Assembly: GCF_027912835.1 (NCBI RefSeq)
Contig: NZ_CP115768.1
Location: forward strand, 620,001 to 684,000
Reading direction: 5' to 3'
Length of the DNA: 64,000 nt
Source: Paracoccus sediminicola
GTDB lineage: Bacteria > Pseudomonadota > Alphaproteobacteria > Rhodobacterales > Rhodobacteraceae
The translations under genes were made by a program, and so were the position numbers. Of this stretch, positions 35,814 to 43,742 are shown piece by piece; the stretch's first letter is position 1, and each line of letters starts with the position of its first letter. Under the pieces are notes generated by a model that saw nothing but the letters and a program-made list of their open reading frames with translations, did not search any database and was not told where the DNA came from.

Positions 35814-35826
35814 AATACGTCTTGTA
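35814..35826 (+). promoter_or_regulatory. Weak inverted repeat upstream of dctP operon
   Basis: ATAC-N5-GTAT lies about 90 bases before the dctP ATG, in the 121-base gap that must hold the promoter of the 7.8-kb TRAP/TTT operon. GntR-type regulators often use such sites. No regulator gene is adjacent. Confidence 0.25.
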
Positions 35827-35915
35827 TGCAGCCGCCCGATAGGGTGAAGTTGCGCGGCAATCTTCGCGCGGGTCTCGGACCCGACGCGGCGTGACTATCA
35901 ACGGGGAGAGATTTC

Positions 35916-36911
35916 ATGAGCTTCACACGCTTCAGCTTCGCCGCCATCGCGGCGACCGCGATCATGGCGGTCAGCGCGCAGGCGGAAACGCTGCGCCTGT
36001 CGCATAATGTCGGCGACACCACGACCTGGCAGCAGGGGGCGGAACGCTTTGGCGAGCTTCTGGCCGAAAAGACCGGCGGCGAATATGACGTGCGAGTATT
36101 TCCGAACGCCCAGCTATCCGGCGGCGACCAGATGAAACAGGCCGAGATGGTCGGGCGCGGCGCGCTGGATCTGGTGGTGACCTCGGCGATCAACGTCACG
36201 CCTCTGGTGCCGGAAATGGCGGTGTTCTCGCTGCCCTATATGTACGAGAATTACGAACAGGTCGACGCCACCACCCAGGGCGAGGCGGTCGCGCCGCTGG
36301 AAGAGATCCTGCTGGAAAAGGGCATCAAGGTGCTGGCCTGGGGCGAAAACGGCTTCCGCGAGCTGACCAACAACACCAAGCCGGTGACCTCGCCCGCCGA
36401 TATGGAGGGTATGAATGTTCGCGTGGCCGGGCCGATGTATATCGACGTGATGAATGCGCTCGGCGCCAATCCGCAGCAGATGCAATGGTCGGAAACCCTC
36501 ACCGCATTGCAGCAGGGCGTGGTGGACGGGCAGGAGAACCCGATCGGTGCGGTGATCATCCCGCAGCAGGTCTATGAGATGCAGAAATACATCACGACCT
36601 GGCATTATTCCTATGATCCGCTGTTCCTCGGCATCGCGAAGGAACGCTGGGATTCGCTCGATGCGGACACACAGGCGCAGTTCCAGGAGGCCGCGACCGA
36701 GGCGATGGAATATCAACGCGACATCAGCCGCGAAGGCACCGCGGAAGGGCTCGATTTCCTGAAAGAACAGGGGATGGAGGTCTATGAACCCAATGCCGAA
36801 GAGCTCGCCGCCTTCCGTGAAGCGACCCAGCCCGCCTTCGATACATGGGCCGAAAAGGTCGGCCCCGATCTGGTCAAAACCTTCCAGGACGCCGTGGCCT
36901 CGGTGAAGTAA
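35916..36911 (+). CDS. dctP: TRAP transporter substrate-binding protein (DctP family)
   Basis: 331 residues: signal peptide MSFTRFSFAAIAATAIMAVSAQA, then a TRAP solute receptor with LRLSHNVGDTTTWQQGAERF, KTGGEYDVRVFPNAQLSGGD, the carboxylate-binding Arg region MNVRVAGPMYIDVMNALGAN and WSETLTALQQGVVDGQENPI. Receptors of this type bind organic acids in the periplasm. It is the first gene of an operon with dctQ, dctM, an SDR, tctCBA and glycerate kinase, so its ligand is probably a small (hydroxy)acid. ATG 35916 has GGGGAGAG upstream. Confidence 0.92.
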   Translation: MSFTRFSFAAIAATAIMAVSAQAETLRLSHNVGDTTTWQQGAERFGELLAEKTGGEYDVRVFPNAQLSGGDQMKQAEMVGRGALDLVVTSAINVTPLVPEMAVFSLPYMYENYEQVDATTQGEAVAPLEEILLEKGIKVLAWGENGFRELTNNTKPVTSPADMEGMNVRVAGPMYIDVMNALGANPQQMQWSETLTALQQGVVDGQENPIGAVIIPQQVYEMQKYITTWHYSYDPLFLGIAKERWDSLDADTQAQFQEAATEAMEYQRDISREGTAEGLDFLKEQGMEVYEPNAEELAAFREATQPAFDTWAEKVGPDLVKTFQDAVASVK

Positions 36912-36959
36912 CGATCGCCGGCGGGGCGGTCGGCCGCCCCGCTGCCGGAAAGGGACCGG

Positions 36960-37451
36960 ATGCGCTTCATCCTGAACGAGGCCGAAAAGATCATCTGCGC
37001 GGTGATCTTTCTGGGCATGACGGCGGTGGGTTTTGCCAATGTCTGCGTGCGCTATCTGACGAATTACTCGCTGGCGGCCTCGGAAGAGCTGCTGACCAAC
37101 GGGTTCCTGCTGCTGACCGTGTTCGGCGCCGCCATCGCCGCAAGGCGGGGCGAGCATCTGGCCGTGACGCTTCTGACCGACAGCCTGCCGCGCGTGCTGC
37201 GCCGGACGCTGTTCCTGCTGGCCACCGCGCTGAGCGTGCTGCTGCTGCTCATGTCGGCGTGGTTTTCCTGGCAGGCGCTGACCAATCTGATCGGCAACGG
37301 GATGCAGAGCTACGCGCTGCAGATCCCGGCCTGGTATTATCAGGCGGCGGTGCCTTTCGGATTCGCGCTGATCATGATCCGCTATCTGCAATATGCGTGG
37401 AAAGGCCGCCACGACCCCGGTGACGCGCCCGCCGAGGTGCCCGATGTTTGA
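36960..37451 (+). CDS. dctQ: TRAP transporter small permease (DctQ family)
   Basis: 163 residues with four transmembrane helices: about 10-30 (IICAVIFLGMTAVGFANVCV), 46-66, 84-104 (TLFLLATALSVLLLLMSAWF) and 125-145. The second helix region EELLTNGFLLLTVFGAAIAA and RRGEHLAVTLL are typical of DctQ. It starts 49 bases after dctP and overlaps dctM by eight bases, so the membrane subunits are translationally coupled. Confidence 0.9.
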   Translation: MRFILNEAEKIICAVIFLGMTAVGFANVCVRYLTNYSLAASEELLTNGFLLLTVFGAAIAARRGEHLAVTLLTDSLPRVLRRTLFLLATALSVLLLLMSAWFSWQALTNLIGNGMQSYALQIPAWYYQAAVPFGFALIMIRYLQYAWKGRHDPGDAPAEVPDV

Positions 37452-38778
37452 GACCGTCGCCAGCATCCCCGCCGGCACCCAGATGGTGATCGCCTTCTTC
37501 CTGCTGATGGCGATCGGCGTGCCAGTGGCGTTTTCGCTGGGCCTCTCAGCGCTGTACGCGATGTGGCTGATCGGCTTCGGCTTCGATCTTGCCGGCGATC
37601 TGATCGCCTCGGGCATCGCGAAATATTCGCTGCTGGCGATCCCGTTCTTCATTCTTGCGGGCGCGCTGATGGGCTCGCTGGGCATCGCCGAGCGGATGAT
37701 CCGCTTCTTCCGCGTGCTGATCGGCAGCCTGCCCGGCGGGATGGGCGTTGTCGGCACGGTGGTCTGCCTGTTCTGGGGCGCGGTGTCGGGGTCCGGCCCG
37801 GCCTCGGTCGCGGCCATCGGCCCGATGCTGATCCGCGCCATGGAGGAGGACGGCTATTCCCGCGCCTTCGCCGCCGGGCTGGTCAGTACGGGGGCGGCGT
37901 TTTCCATCGTCATCCCGCCCTCGATCGGGCTGGTGATCTTCGGGGTGATCGCGGAAACCTCGATCTCGGATCTGTTCATCGCCGCGATCATTCCCGGCGC
38001 CTTCATGGGGCTGACCATGCTGGCGGTGCTGCCGCTGGCCGGGCGCGGACAGGGCAAGGGCAGAGCGGCGCTGGACCGGCTCAGCCCCGATCCCTATGCG
38101 GGGGCGCCTTATGGCACGCGGCTCTGGCGCAGTTTTCGCGACAGTTTCTGGGGGCTGCTGACCCCGGTGGTGATCCTGGGTGGGATTTATTCCGGCATCT
38201 TTACCCCGACCGAGGCGGCGCTTGTCGCCACCGTCTATGCGCTTGGCGTGGGGGGCATCGTCTATCGCACGCTGACGCTGCGCGGGCTCTATGCCTCGCT
38301 GAGCGATGCCGCGTCCTCCTCGGCGGTGGTGATGATGGTCGTGGCCTATGCGAGCCTGTTCGGCTGGGTGGTCACGGTCGAGGATCTGGTCGGCAGCTAT
38401 TCGACCGCCCTTCTGGGCCTGTCCGACAACGGCGCGGTGATCCTGATCGTAATCATGCTGATCCTGCTGATCGCGGGGATGTTCATGGATGCGGTGACGG
38501 TGATGTTCATCTCATTGCCGATCTTCATGCCGGTGGTGCGGGAACTGGGCTGGGATCCGGTCTGGTTCGGGGTGCTGACCATGGTGAATCTGGCCATCGG
38601 GCTGATCACGCCGCCGGTCGGGATCAACCTGTATGTCGCCGCCAATGTCACCCGCCTGCGGATCGAGCAGGTCGCGCGCGGTGCGCTGCCCTTCCTGCTG
38701 GCCAGCCTGATCGGGCTGGTCGTGATCGCTGCCGCACCGGAAATGTCCCTTTTCCTCGTTCGTTTGCTGGGAGGCTGA
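37444..38778 (+). CDS. dctM: TRAP transporter large permease (DctM family)
   Basis: 444 residues with about 12 transmembrane helices; the transport subunit of the first TRAP system. Family stretches include LFWGAVSGSGPASVAAIGPM, VIPPSIGLVIFGVIAETSIS, IYSGIFTPTEAALVATVYAL and the terminal ITPPVGINLYVAANVT. It starts inside dctQ and ends one base before the SDR gene. It is intact, in contrast to the dctM near 60 kb. Confidence 0.93.
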   Translation: MFETVASIPAGTQMVIAFFLLMAIGVPVAFSLGLSALYAMWLIGFGFDLAGDLIASGIAKYSLLAIPFFILAGALMGSLGIAERMIRFFRVLIGSLPGGMGVVGTVVCLFWGAVSGSGPASVAAIGPMLIRAMEEDGYSRAFAAGLVSTGAAFSIVIPPSIGLVIFGVIAETSISDLFIAAIIPGAFMGLTMLAVLPLAGRGQGKGRAALDRLSPDPYAGAPYGTRLWRSFRDSFWGLLTPVVILGGIYSGIFTPTEAALVATVYALGVGGIVYRTLTLRGLYASLSDAASSSAVVMMVVAYASLFGWVVTVEDLVGSYSTALLGLSDNGAVILIVIMLILLIAGMFMDAVTVMFISLPIFMPVVRELGWDPVWFGVLTMVNLAIGLITPPVGINLYVAANVTRLRIEQVARGALPFLLASLIGLVVIAAAPEMSLFLVRLLGG

Positions 38779-38779
38779 A

Positions 38780-39529
38780 ATGTCCAACGCCATCGTTACC
38801 GGCGCCGCGCGCGGCATCGGGCTCGCCACCACCAGGCTGTTTCTGGCCGAGGGCCGACGCGTCGCCATGATCGACCGCGACGCAGAGGCGCTGGCCGAGG
38901 CCGCCGCGGGGCTGGAGAATGTGCTGCCCGTCATCTGCGACGTCTCGGACGAGTCGCAGGTCGCGGCGATGGTGGCGCAGGTCACTGGCGAATTCGGAAA
39001 GGTGGATGCGCTGATCAACAATGCCGGGGTGGCGGATTTCCGGCCTCTGGGTGAAACCGAGATGCAGACATGGCGCCGGGTGATGGAGACCAATCTCGAC
39101 GGGGTTTTCCTGACCTCTCAAAGCGTGATCCCGCATCTGCGCCGGGGCCGGGGGGCCATCGTCAACATCGCCTCGATCAGCGGATTGCGGGCCTCGACGC
39201 TGCGGGTGGCCTATGGCACCTCGAAGGCGGCGGTGATCCACCTGACCCGCCAGCAGGCCGCCGAATTGGGCGAGCTGGGGATCCGCTCCAACTGCGTCGC
39301 GCCGGGCCCTGTGGACACCAAGCTCGCGCTGGCCGTTCACACGCCAGAGATCCGCGCCGCCTATCACGACGCGATCCCGCTGAACCGCTACGGCACCGAG
39401 ACAGAGATCGCCGAGGTGATCGTGTTCCTGTGCTCGGACAAGGCCGGATATGTCACCGGCCAGACCATCGCCGCCGATGGCGGCTTCGATGCCACCGGCG
39501 TGGGGCTTCCGGCCCTGCGCGACCTTTGA
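38780..39529 (+). CDS. Short-chain dehydrogenase/reductase
   Basis: 249-residue classical SDR. NAD(P)-binding TGAARGIGLATTRL near the start, DRD after beta 2 suggesting NAD preference, NNAG motif, catalytic Ser in IASISG, YGTSK with catalytic Tyr and Lys, and the end YVTGQTIAADGG. Substrate unknown. Located between TRAP and TTT transporter genes and upstream of glycerate kinase, it probably oxidises an imported hydroxyacid (inference). It begins one base after the dctM stop. Confidence 0.9.
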   Translation: MSNAIVTGAARGIGLATTRLFLAEGRRVAMIDRDAEALAEAAAGLENVLPVICDVSDESQVAAMVAQVTGEFGKVDALINNAGVADFRPLGETEMQTWRRVMETNLDGVFLTSQSVIPHLRRGRGAIVNIASISGLRASTLRVAYGTSKAAVIHLTRQQAAELGELGIRSNCVAPGPVDTKLALAVHTPEIRAAYHDAIPLNRYGTETEIAEVIVFLCSDKAGYVTGQTIAADGGFDATGVGLPALRDL

Positions 39530-39549
39530 TCCAACAGAGAGGACATATC

Positions 39550-40533
39550 ATGACCCTTCACCTGACCCGCCGCGCCACGCTGATCCTCGGCGCTGCCGCC
39601 TTTGCCCTCCCGGCCTTCGCGCAGGATGCCGACTGGCCGACCGAGCCGGTCCATGTCTATGTCGGCTTCCCGGCAGGATCTTCGCCCGACCTGCTGGCCC
39701 GGATCATCACGGAACCTCTGGCGGAACGTCTGGGCCAGCCCATCGTGATCGAGAACAAGCCCGGCGCGGGCGGGGTGATCGGCATCCAGCAGATGCTGGC
39801 CAATGCCGATGACGGCCACGCCATCGGCACCTCGATCAACGGGCCGCTGACCACGGCGGCGCGGATGATGGGCGATACCGGCTTCGATCCGCAGGCCGAC
39901 ATTGCGCCGATCGCGCTGATCGCGACATCTCCGCTGGTCCTGGCCGTCTCGGGCGAGTCCGAGATCGAGGATCTGGCCGGCTTCGTCGAGACCGCCAAGG
40001 CCGAGCCGGGCGCGCTCAGCTTCGGCTCGGTCGGGCAGGGCTCGGGCGCGCATCTGACCGCCGAGCTGTTCAACAGCGAGGCCGGGATCGAGATGCTGCA
40101 TGTCCCCTTCACCGCCTATGCCGAGGTCACCACCTCGATCATGGGCGGCGAGATCGATTCGGGCTTCATGGCGCCCTCTGCCGCGCTGCCCCATGTCGAG
40201 GCCGGGAACATGAAGATGCTGGGCGTGACATCGGCAGAGCCCTTCGGCCAGATCCCGGACGTGCCGGTGATCGCCGGAAACGCCGGTCTGCCGGATGATT
40301 TTAAGGCCGAGCTGTGGAACGCCTTCATCGCGCCCGCCGACATGGATGCGGCCGTGATCGAGCGGCTCAATACCGAGATCAACGAAATCCTTCAGGATGA
40401 GACGGTTCAGCAGAAGCTTCTGGATATGGGCTGGCAGGCGGCGGGCGGTTCCGCCGATGATCTGACGCAGCGTATCGCGGATGACACCGGGATGTGGGGC
40501 GCGGTGATCGACAAGGTCGAGGCGGCGGAATAA
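39550..40533 (+). CDS. tctC: TTT transporter substrate-binding protein (TctC/Bug family)
   Basis: 327 residues: signal peptide MTLHLTRRATLILGAAAFALPAFAQ (twin-arginine-like RRAT, short), then the Bug fold with VHVYVGFPAGSSPDLLARII, VIENKPGAGGVIGIQQML, a 'GSVGQGSGAHLTAELFNSEA' segment and HVPFTAYAEVTTSIMGGEID. Members bind dicarboxylates, tricarboxylates or other organic acids. ATG 39550 has AGAGAGGA upstream. It is followed by tctB and tctA. Confidence 0.92.
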   Translation: MTLHLTRRATLILGAAAFALPAFAQDADWPTEPVHVYVGFPAGSSPDLLARIITEPLAERLGQPIVIENKPGAGGVIGIQQMLANADDGHAIGTSINGPLTTAARMMGDTGFDPQADIAPIALIATSPLVLAVSGESEIEDLAGFVETAKAEPGALSFGSVGQGSGAHLTAELFNSEAGIEMLHVPFTAYAEVTTSIMGGEIDSGFMAPSAALPHVEAGNMKMLGVTSAEPFGQIPDVPVIAGNAGLPDDFKAELWNAFIAPADMDAAVIERLNTEINEILQDETVQQKLLDMGWQAAGGSADDLTQRIADDTGMWGAVIDKVEAAE

Positions 40534-40543
40534 GCCCCGGCAG

Positions 40544-40987
40544 ATGCAAAGGGACTGGGCGGATATCTGGGGCGGTGCCGTGCTGGCCGCGATCGGGCTG
40601 GGCGTGGCTGCCTGGGCCGGGGCGCGGCTGGATTTCGGGACGTTGCGCGCCATGGGGCCAGGGTTCTTCCCGACCGTGCTGGGGGTGGCGCTTGCCGCCC
40701 TCGGTGCGGCCATCGCGGTGCCGGCCTGGTCGCGCGGGGCGGAGCCCGCCCCGATCCGCCTCTCCGATCTCGCCGCGGTCATCGCCGCGATCCTGATCTT
40801 CGGGCTGGGGATGGAATGGCTGGGCATGGTGCTGGCCTGTTTCATCGCCGTGCTGGTCGCCTCGATCCCCGCGCCGCGTCCGGGCTGGCTGTGGCGCGTG
40901 GTGCTGGCCGTGTCGGTCACGGCGCTGACCTTCGTCGTGTTTGAACTGGGCCTGCAAATGGGCCTGCCGCTCTGGCCTGATCCATGA
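40544..40987 (+). CDS. tctB: TTT transporter small membrane subunit (TctB)
   Basis: 147 residues with four transmembrane helices and the TctB features DIWGGAVLAAIGLGVAAWAG, LRAMGPGFFPTVLGVALAAL and a C-terminal ending FELGLQMGLPLWP. It lies 10 bases after tctC and overlaps tctA by four bases (ATGA). Confidence 0.9.
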   Translation: MQRDWADIWGGAVLAAIGLGVAAWAGARLDFGTLRAMGPGFFPTVLGVALAALGAAIAVPAWSRGAEPAPIRLSDLAAVIAAILIFGLGMEWLGMVLACFIAVLVASIPAPRPGWLWRVVLAVSVTALTFVVFELGLQMGLPLWPDP

Positions 40988-42474
40988 CCGCGCTTGAAGG
41001 CATCGCCTACGGGTTCAGCGTCGCCCTGCAACCGGCTGTGCTGATCTATTGCCTGCTCGGCGTGACGCTGGGCACGTTTATCGGCGTGTTGCCGGGGATC
41101 GGGGCGATGGCGGCGATCTCGCTGCTGCTGCCGATCACCTATTACATCAGCCCCGAGGCGGCGCTGATCATGCTGGCCGGGGTCTATTACGGCGCGCAAT
41201 ATGGCGGGGCGGTGGCCTCGATCCTGCTGCGCCTGCCCGGCACGCCGCAATCGGCGGTGACCACGCTGGACGGCTATCCTCTGGCCCAGCAGGGGCGCGC
41301 CGGGGTGGCGCTGTTCGTGTCGATGGTGTCGTCCTTCACAGGCTCGGTTCTGGGCATCGTGGTGCTGGTCGTGCTGGCCGGCTGGCTGAGCCGCGCCGCC
41401 ACCGCCTTCGGGGCGGCGGACTATGCAGCGATGATGATCCTCGGGCTGGTCGCGGCCTCGACCATCGGCTCTGACCGGCCTCTCAAATCCTTTGCGATGG
41501 TGGTTCTGGGGCTGATCCTTGGCTGCGTCGGCACGGATGTGAATTCCGGAGCGCAGCGCTTCACCTTTGGCCAGACCGAGTTGCTGGACGGGATCAACCT
41601 TGTCGCTCTGGCGATGGGGCTGTTCGGGGTGGCCGAGGTCGTCGGCAATATCCGCGATGCCGAGCGGACCGGTGTGCCGCAGAAGGTCAGCTTCCGCCAG
41701 ATGATGCCGAGCCGCGACGATCTGCGCCGGATGCCGCTGCCGGTGCTGCGCGGCACTACGCTGGGATCGTTTTTCGGTGCGCTGCCCGGCACCGGCTCGA
41801 CGCTGTCCTCTTTCCTCAGCTATGCGATGGAGCAGCGCGTCTCGCGCAGCCCCGAGCGGTTTGGCAAGGGCGCGGTGGAAGGCGTCGCTGGACCGGAAGC
41901 CGCCAATAACGCGGCCGCGATCACCGCCTTCGTGCCGACGCTGACGCTGGGTATCCCCGGCGATCCGATCATGGCACTGATGCTGGGCGCTTTGGTGATC
42001 CACGGCATTCAGCCGGGCCCGCTGATGCTGGAGGCACGGCCCGAGATGTTCTGGGGGCTGGTGGTCAGTTTCGGGATCGGAAATTTCCTGCTGCTGATCC
42101 TGAACCTGCCGCTGATCGGGATCTGGGTCTCGATGCTGCGAATTCCGTTCCGCTATCTGTATCCGGCGATCCTGATCTTTGTCTGCCTGGGCGTCTATTC
42201 GGTGCGCGAATCCGGCTTCGACATCGCCGTGGTCGCGATTGTCGGCATTTCGGGCTATCTGATGGCACTGGCGAAATTCAGCCCGGCCCTGCTGCTGTTG
42301 GGTTTTGTGCTCGGGCCGTTGATCGAGACCAATCTGCGCCGCGCGCTGCTGATCTCTCGCGGGGATCCGATGGTGTTCCTGGAACGGCCCATCGCCTGCG
42401 GCTTCGTCATCGCCACCGCGGCGCTGATCGTGTTAACCATCTGGCAGGGCTGGCGCCGTCGCGCCGCAGGCTGA
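40984..42474 (+). CDS. tctA: TTT transporter large membrane subunit (TctA)
   Basis: 496 residues with about 12 transmembrane helices. Diagnostic stretches: GTFIGVLPGIGAMAAISLLL, ITYYISPEAALIMLAGVYYG AQYGG, RLPGTPQSAVTTLDGYPLA, and GALPGTGSTLSSFLSYAMEQ. It is the conserved transport subunit of the tripartite tricarboxylate transporter family, driven by an ion gradient. The start overlaps tctB; glycerate kinase follows 11 bases later. Confidence 0.94.
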   Translation: MTALEGIAYGFSVALQPAVLIYCLLGVTLGTFIGVLPGIGAMAAISLLLPITYYISPEAALIMLAGVYYGAQYGGAVASILLRLPGTPQSAVTTLDGYPLAQQGRAGVALFVSMVSSFTGSVLGIVVLVVLAGWLSRAATAFGAADYAAMMILGLVAASTIGSDRPLKSFAMVVLGLILGCVGTDVNSGAQRFTFGQTELLDGINLVALAMGLFGVAEVVGNIRDAERTGVPQKVSFRQMMPSRDDLRRMPLPVLRGTTLGSFFGALPGTGSTLSSFLSYAMEQRVSRSPERFGKGAVEGVAGPEAANNAAAITAFVPTLTLGIPGDPIMALMLGALVIHGIQPGPLMLEARPEMFWGLVVSFGIGNFLLLILNLPLIGIWVSMLRIPFRYLYPAILIFVCLGVYSVRESGFDIAVVAIVGISGYLMALAKFSPALLLLGFVLGPLIETNLRRALLISRGDPMVFLERPIACGFVIATAALIVLTIWQGWRRRAAG

Positions 42475-42485
42475 CGGAGGAAAGA

Positions 42486-43742
42486 ATGTCCGAGCGCGAA
42501 TTCCTGAACCGGCTGTTCGACCGGGCGGTCAAGACGGCCGACCCGATGCGCTTCATCGGGCCGAACCTGCCCGAGCGTCCGGCGGGGCGCTGTGTCGTCA
42601 TCGGCGCGGGCAAGGCGTCGGCGCGCATGGCCGAGGCGGTCGAGGCCGAATGGGCCCCCTGCGAGGGTCTGGTCATTACGCGTTACGGCTATGGCCGACC
42701 GACGCAGGGGATCGAGATCGTCGAGGCCGCCCATCCGGTGCCGGATGAGGCCGGGGTTGCGGCAACACGGCGGATGCTGTCTCTGCTGGAGGGGCTGGCG
42801 GAGGACGACCTGGTGCTGGCGCTGATCTCGGGCGGGGCCTCAGCGCTTCTTTGCGCGCCCGCCGGAGAGATGACGCTGGCCGAAAAACAGGCGGTCAACG
42901 CGGCACTGCTGGAATCGGGCGCGCCGATCGGGAAGATGAACATTCTGCGCAAGCATCTCAGCCGGGTGAAGGGCGGCCAGCTTGCCGCTGCGGCGGCGCC
43001 GGCGCGGATGCTGGCGCTGATGATCTCGGATGTGCCGGGCGACGATCCCGCGATTATCGGCTCGGGACCGACCGTCGGCGATGGCTCGACGGCGGAAGAT
43101 GCCGAGGCCATCGTCAATCGCTGGAAAATCCCCCTGCCGGACAGCGCCCGCGCGGTTCTGTCGGCGGGATCAGGGGTGATCGCGCCCGGCGACACGCGGC
43201 TGTCGCGGGTCGAAAACCGCGTCGTCGCAGCGCCCGCGCAATCGCTCGGCGCAGCGGCGGCAGAGGCGCAGGGCAACGGCTATGCCACGCTGATGCTGGG
43301 TGACGATCTTGACGGCGAAGCGCGCGAGGTGGCGTCGCAACATGCCGCGCTGGCGCTGAAATTGCAGGCCGAGATGGGCGCGAAGGACGATCCGCTTCTG
43401 GTGCTTTCCGGCGGAGAGCTGACGGTCACACGGCGCGGCGACGGGGTCGGGGGGCCGAATGCGGAATACGCTCTGGCCCTCGCAATGGCGCTGAACGGCG
43501 CGGCGGGCATTCACGCGCTGGCCTGCGATACGGACGGTGTCGATGGCGCGGCCGAGGTGGCCGGCGCGGTGATCGCCCCTGACACGCTGTCCCGCGCGGC
43601 TGCGGCCGGGCTTGATGCACAAGATGCGCTGAGCCGAAATGACGCGCACAGCTTCTTCGGCGCGCTTGGCGATCAGGTTGTGCCGGGGCCCACCCTGACC
43701 AATGTGAATGATTTCCGCGCCATCCTCATTCGCCCGGCATAG
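42486..43742 (+). CDS. gckA: Glycerate 2-kinase (GckA/TtuD, MOFRL family)
   Basis: 418 residues with the N-terminal DUF4147 and C-terminal MOFRL domains. Motifs: VVIGAGKASARMAEA, SGGASALLCAPAG, INILRKHLS-type segment MNILRKHLSRVKGGQL, ISDVPGDDPAIIGSGPTVGD, LSGGELTVT and GVGGPNAEYALALA, and DTDGVDG. The enzyme phosphorylates D-glycerate at C2; older names are hydroxypyruvate reductase or TtuD. It is the last gene of the operon and overlaps the convergent RND permease gene by 17 bases. It makes 2-phosphoglycerate from the imported acid's product. Confidence 0.92.
   Translation: MSEREFLNRLFDRAVKTADPMRFIGPNLPERPAGRCVVIGAGKASARMAEAVEAEWAPCEGLVITRYGYGRPTQGIEIVEAAHPVPDEAGVAATRRMLSLLEGLAEDDLVLALISGGASALLCAPAGEMTLAEKQAVNAALLESGAPIGKMNILRKHLSRVKGGQLAAAAAPARMLALMISDVPGDDPAIIGSGPTVGDGSTAEDAEAIVNRWKIPLPDSARAVLSAGSGVIAPGDTRLSRVENRVVAAPAQSLGAAAAEAQGNGYATLMLGDDLDGEAREVASQHAALALKLQAEMGAKDDPLLVLSGGELTVTRRGDGVGGPNAEYALALAMALNGAAGIHALACDTDGVDGAAEVAGAVIAPDTLSRAAAAGLDAQDALSRNDAHSFFGALGDQVVPGPTLTNVNDFRAILIRPA

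Noticed and set aside
39388..42003. An 871-codon minus-strand open frame across the TTT genes
   Set aside because: Antisense to tctC, tctB and tctA; Arg/His/Gln-rich composition and no domains.
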